A DNA stretch of 64,000 nucleotides from Flavobacterium sp. 140616W15 (lineage in GTDB: Bacteria > Bacteroidota > Bacteroidia > Flavobacteriales > Flavobacteriaceae), in NCBI RefSeq assembly GCF_003668995.1, contig NZ_CP033068.1, positions 2,604,001-2,668,000 of the forward strand, written 5' to 3'. The position numbers and the translations under genes are program-made. Position 1 is the stretch's first letter, and each line of letters starts with the position of its first letter. This document shows positions 61,455 to 64,000 of this stretch, in pieces. Under the pieces are notes generated by a model, which had not been told where the DNA came from, did not search any database, and saw nothing but the letters and a program-made list of their open reading frames with translations.

Positions 61455-63487
61455 TTTTCTAAAGGCAAGAAACCAAAGTTTTTAGAGTAATTCAACATTT
61501 GCTCAGCAAAAGTTTTAGGTTGTTTTACTTCTATAGAAATAATCTTTCCTTTTGCATCTAACTTAGGCTCCAAAACAGGATTAACAAATCCGCTGTATGG
61601 CGCTGATGGAAATTGCTTATTACGTTCTAAAACCTCAGCATGTATTTTTTGATCTACTTTTACACCATAATTTTCTACCAAAGCTTTTCCTGCATTATAA
61701 TCTCCTTCAGATTTTATACGCTGTACTTCACGCAATAACTGTCCGAATAAATCATGTAATTTATCGTAATCAGTAATATTAAAATACGTTTTACCGTTAC
61801 GAGTAATTTTTTCGATTACATTGTCTTTCTTTCCTTTTTCAAAAACCCAAGCACTTACCCATTGACGGTTTCTCATGTGAGCTTCTTCGATGTTTGCTCC
61901 TAGGTCCAAACGAACCAATTGAGTCATTAATCCGTTACGGATATAACTATCATACGATTCCATTCCAACTTTTTTCCAATCATCAACTAATCCTATTTCT
62001 TGTAATTTTGGATTGTATAAGTAGTACAAACCAACTAAATCAGCTCTACCTTCTTCAAGAGTCGAAGCATAACTTTTCAAGGTTTCTTTTGGTGTTCCAA
62101 CACCTTCATTTATTTGCCCAGAAGCATGACCTACAACTTCATGCAAAGCAGTATGTAATTTATCCCCTAGTTCTCCGTATTTTTTCGCCAATGCAATTTC
62201 TTCTTCATCATTAGCAAATTCTTGTAATTTACCGCTACCGCCTGATTGAGAATAAGCATCGATAATATTTCCTAATGAAACTGATTTTGAGCCATGTTCT
62301 GCACGAATCCAATCCGCATTAGGAAGATTTACACCAATTGGCGTACTTGGAGAAGCATCACCTGACTCTCCTGCAACGATAACCGTTTTATATGAAACCC
62401 CAACAACATTTTTCTTTTTATGAGCATCCATTAATGGAGAATTATCTTCAAACCACTGTGCATTTTTTGATATTACTTGCATTTTAGCCGACATATCAAA
62501 ATCTTTAATCTGCACAACTCCTTCATAAGAACCTCTATATCCTAATGGATCATTATACACTTCAATAAAACCACTTATATAATCAATATTTCCTTCTGTA
62601 GCGTGCAACCAAGCAATATTATAATCATCCCAAGTTTTTAAACTTCCAGTTCTATAATATTCGATTAACAATCCAATTGCATCTCCTTGTTTTTTATTTT
62701 CGGCTACCGTTTTAGCTTTTTCTAACCAAAAGATAATTTTGTCAATTGCTGCTCCATACATTCCACCGCTTTTCCAAACTTTTTCTTCTAATTGTCCTTT
62801 TGAGTTTTTAACCAATTTAGAATTCAATCCATAAGAAATAGGTTTCTTTGGATCTGGACTTGTTTGTTTTTTATAAAAATCTTCCGCTTCTTCTATTGTT
62901 ATTCCTTTTTCATAAAAATTAATTGCAGAACCAGCTAACAAACCTTTAGACTCATCAAGATTTACTTTTTTACTATCTACATCATCAAACAAAATAGCCG
63001 TAACGTCTGCTGCCAATTTAGTTTTTGTAGCTTTTAACAGACCTTCAAAATATTCTTTTGAGAAATCAGGCTTAATCTTCTCATTAGAGTAATGATGGTG
63101 GATACCGTTAGAAAACCATACTCGCTTAAGATAAATTTCAAAATTTTTCCAGTCAGAACTTTTTTTATCCCCTTTATAACTTACATAAACTTGCTCAAGT
63201 GCTTTTCTGATTTTTAGATTATTCTTATAGTTCTGATCCCACATTATGTCACGTCCAGCAGTTCCTGCTTGCGTAAGATAATATACTAATTCTTGTTCTT
63301 TGAGCGTTAAATTCTCCCAACCTGGTATTTGATAACGTAGTACTTTAATGTCGGCAAATTGCTCTACTGTAAAATCAAAAGGCTTATCATTGTTTGTTTT
63401 CAGCTTAGATGTATTAGCAACCTGTGCGTTACAAATAACCGAAACACCAGCAATCATAAAAATTCCTGCAGCTTTAAGTAATTTCAT
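61451..63487 (-). CDS. Dipeptidyl-peptidase III family (M49) peptidase
   Basis: 678 residues with signal peptide (AAGIFMIAGVSVICNAQ). Zinc site HEVVGHASG (the M49 HExxxH hexapeptide) and EEGRADLVGLYYL supplying the third ligand. Cleaves dipeptides from peptide N-termini. Exported or lipid-free periplasmic version common in Bacteroidetes. Single gene. Confidence 0.87.
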   Translation of the reverse strand: MKLLKAAGIFMIAGVSVICNAQVANTSKLKTNNDKPFDFTVEQFADIKVLRYQIPGWENLTLKEQELVYYLTQAGTAGRDIMWDQNYKNNLKIRKALEQVYVSYKGDKKSSDWKNFEIYLKRVWFSNGIHHHYSNEKIKPDFSKEYFEGLLKATKTKLAADVTAILFDDVDSKKVNLDESKGLLAGSAINFYEKGITIEEAEDFYKKQTSPDPKKPISYGLNSKLVKNSKGQLEEKVWKSGGMYGAAIDKIIFWLEKAKTVAENKKQGDAIGLLIEYYRTGSLKTWDDYNIAWLHATEGNIDYISGFIEVYNDPLGYRGSYEGVVQIKDFDMSAKMQVISKNAQWFEDNSPLMDAHKKKNVVGVSYKTVIVAGESGDASPSTPIGVNLPNADWIRAEHGSKSVSLGNIIDAYSQSGGSGKLQEFANDEEEIALAKKYGELGDKLHTALHEVVGHASGQINEGVGTPKETLKSYASTLEEGRADLVGLYYLYNPKLQEIGLVDDWKKVGMESYDSYIRNGLMTQLVRLDLGANIEEAHMRNRQWVSAWVFEKGKKDNVIEKITRNGKTYFNITDYDKLHDLFGQLLREVQRIKSEGDYNAGKALVENYGVKVDQKIHAEVLERNKQFPSAPYSGFVNPVLEPKLDAKGKIISIEVKQPKTFAEQMLNYSKNFGFLPLEN

Positions 63488-63761
63488 TATTAATGATATT
63501 TAGTTTATAAAATTGTTATTATCCATCAAAGATACATTTTCTTTAAAAAAAATATAAAAAACAACGTTAATATTACTTTTGAGTACTTTTTAAAAGCCAA
63601 TTTTATTTATATTGCTTAATCATTTTTCCTTCAAATATTTTTTATAAAACTATTCGGAAAGTGAAAAAACTAACAAAAAAGACCTAGTTTTGGCCTTTTA
63701 ATATTCTCTATCGAATATTAATAAAATTTATAACTTTACACCTGTAAACAACCAAGATACT

Positions 63762-64000
63762 ATGAGAATTTTAAAATATATATTCCTACTATTACTATTA
63801 AGTTTAGTCTCATTAACCGTATTTGTAGCTACTCAAAAAGGTGATTTCACAGTTGAGAGAAGTAAAGTTATAAAGATACAACGTGCTCCTTTATTTAATT
63901 TCGTAAATGACTACAGAAACTGGGCTGATTTTAGCTCTTGGATTGTTGAAGATCCTACAACCCAATTTGTATATCCTCAAAACACCTCTGGATTAAACGC
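63762..64000 (+). CDS. SRPBCC-family protein, N-terminal part
   Basis: 79 codons are visible before the window ends. A membrane helix (YIFLLLLLSLVSLTVFVAT) is followed by GDFTVERSKVIKIQRAPLFN and a YRNWADFSSW segment, the start of a START/polyketide-cyclase-like (SRPBCC) domain. The stop codon is outside the window. Confidence 0.65.
   Translation, partial: MRILKYIFLLLLLSLVSLTVFVATQKGDFTVERSKVIKIQRAPLFNFVNDYRNWADFSSWIVEDPTTQFVYPQNTSGLN

Overview
The window looks like a chromosome segment of a low-GC Bacteroidetes, most likely Flavobacterium or a close relative. The reasons are the TAnnTTTG type -7 promoter elements, the many Bacteroidetes-type lipoproteins, the 3-hydroxyacyl-CoA dehydrogenase/enoyl-CoA hydratase fusion, an S23-type four-helix-bundle gene inside a lipid operon, DUF4251 and META proteins, and typical flavobacterial intergenic repeats. 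No database search was possible; names rest on motifs and family knowledge.

The most striking content is a dispersed RNA-repair / Ro60 system. At 32.0-38.1 kb lie a T4-type polynucleotide kinase-phosphatase (32125-32997), a T4 Rnl1-type RNA ligase (32999-34015), an array of six Y-RNA-like hairpin units (34098-34715), a TROVE/vWA Ro60 protein (34790-36307), an HD phosphohydrolase (36430-37044) and a WYL regulator (37134-38147). A second set at 3.2-6.2 kb holds an SPFH/slipin, an ERI-1-like DEDDh exonuclease and more tRNA-like RNAs. A third at 1-350 holds a tRNA-Lys interrupted by a 45-nt insert that carries the same motif as the array. Several of these RNAs fold as circularly permuted tRNAs: T arm first, then an acceptor stem closed by a loop, then D arm, with the ends at the anticodon stem. 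That is the architecture of bacterial Y RNA (YrlA) tRNA mimics. One promoter/operator element, a TGCGCA-type inverted repeat exactly 10 nt upstream of an AAT(A/C)TTTG -7 box, sits in front of all five units (314-350, 5741-5778, 34033-34070, 34739-34778, 36356-36392). This defines a regulon for which the WYL protein is the obvious candidate regulator. Two RlaP-type nucleotidyltransferases (one frameshifted) flank a PD-(D/E)xK nuclease / helical-protein pair at 22.0-27.4 kb and may belong to the same biology.

Other regions: 0.4-3.0 kb, a surface metallopeptidase-like lipoprotein with small secreted partners and a displaced C-terminal remnant. 7.1-11.6 kb, a WGR-domain and SWIM-finger pair. 11.8-14.7 kb, a secreted tyrosinase with two periplasmic partners, one cupredoxin-like. 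15.0-22.0 kb, an XRE regulator followed by a 3.3-kb tandem duplication of polymorphic-toxin/immunity-lipoprotein genes, each toxin copy broken by a different one-base homopolymer indel. 27.8-31.7 kb, two lipoproteins and TatD. 38.5-45.2 kb, a MarR-led beta-oxidation operon. 45.4-64 kb, ordinary housekeeping: a frameshifted BCCT transporter, GH18 protein, Cu/Zn SOD, carbonic anhydrase plus SulP, divergent Dps/OxyR, MnmD, IlvE, a lactonase, a MazG-like protein, an M49 peptidase and an SRPBCC protein cut by the window end.

At least five genes carry single-base changes in homopolymers. Either the assembly has homopolymer errors or these loci are truly decaying; read-level data are needed before calling them pseudogenes.
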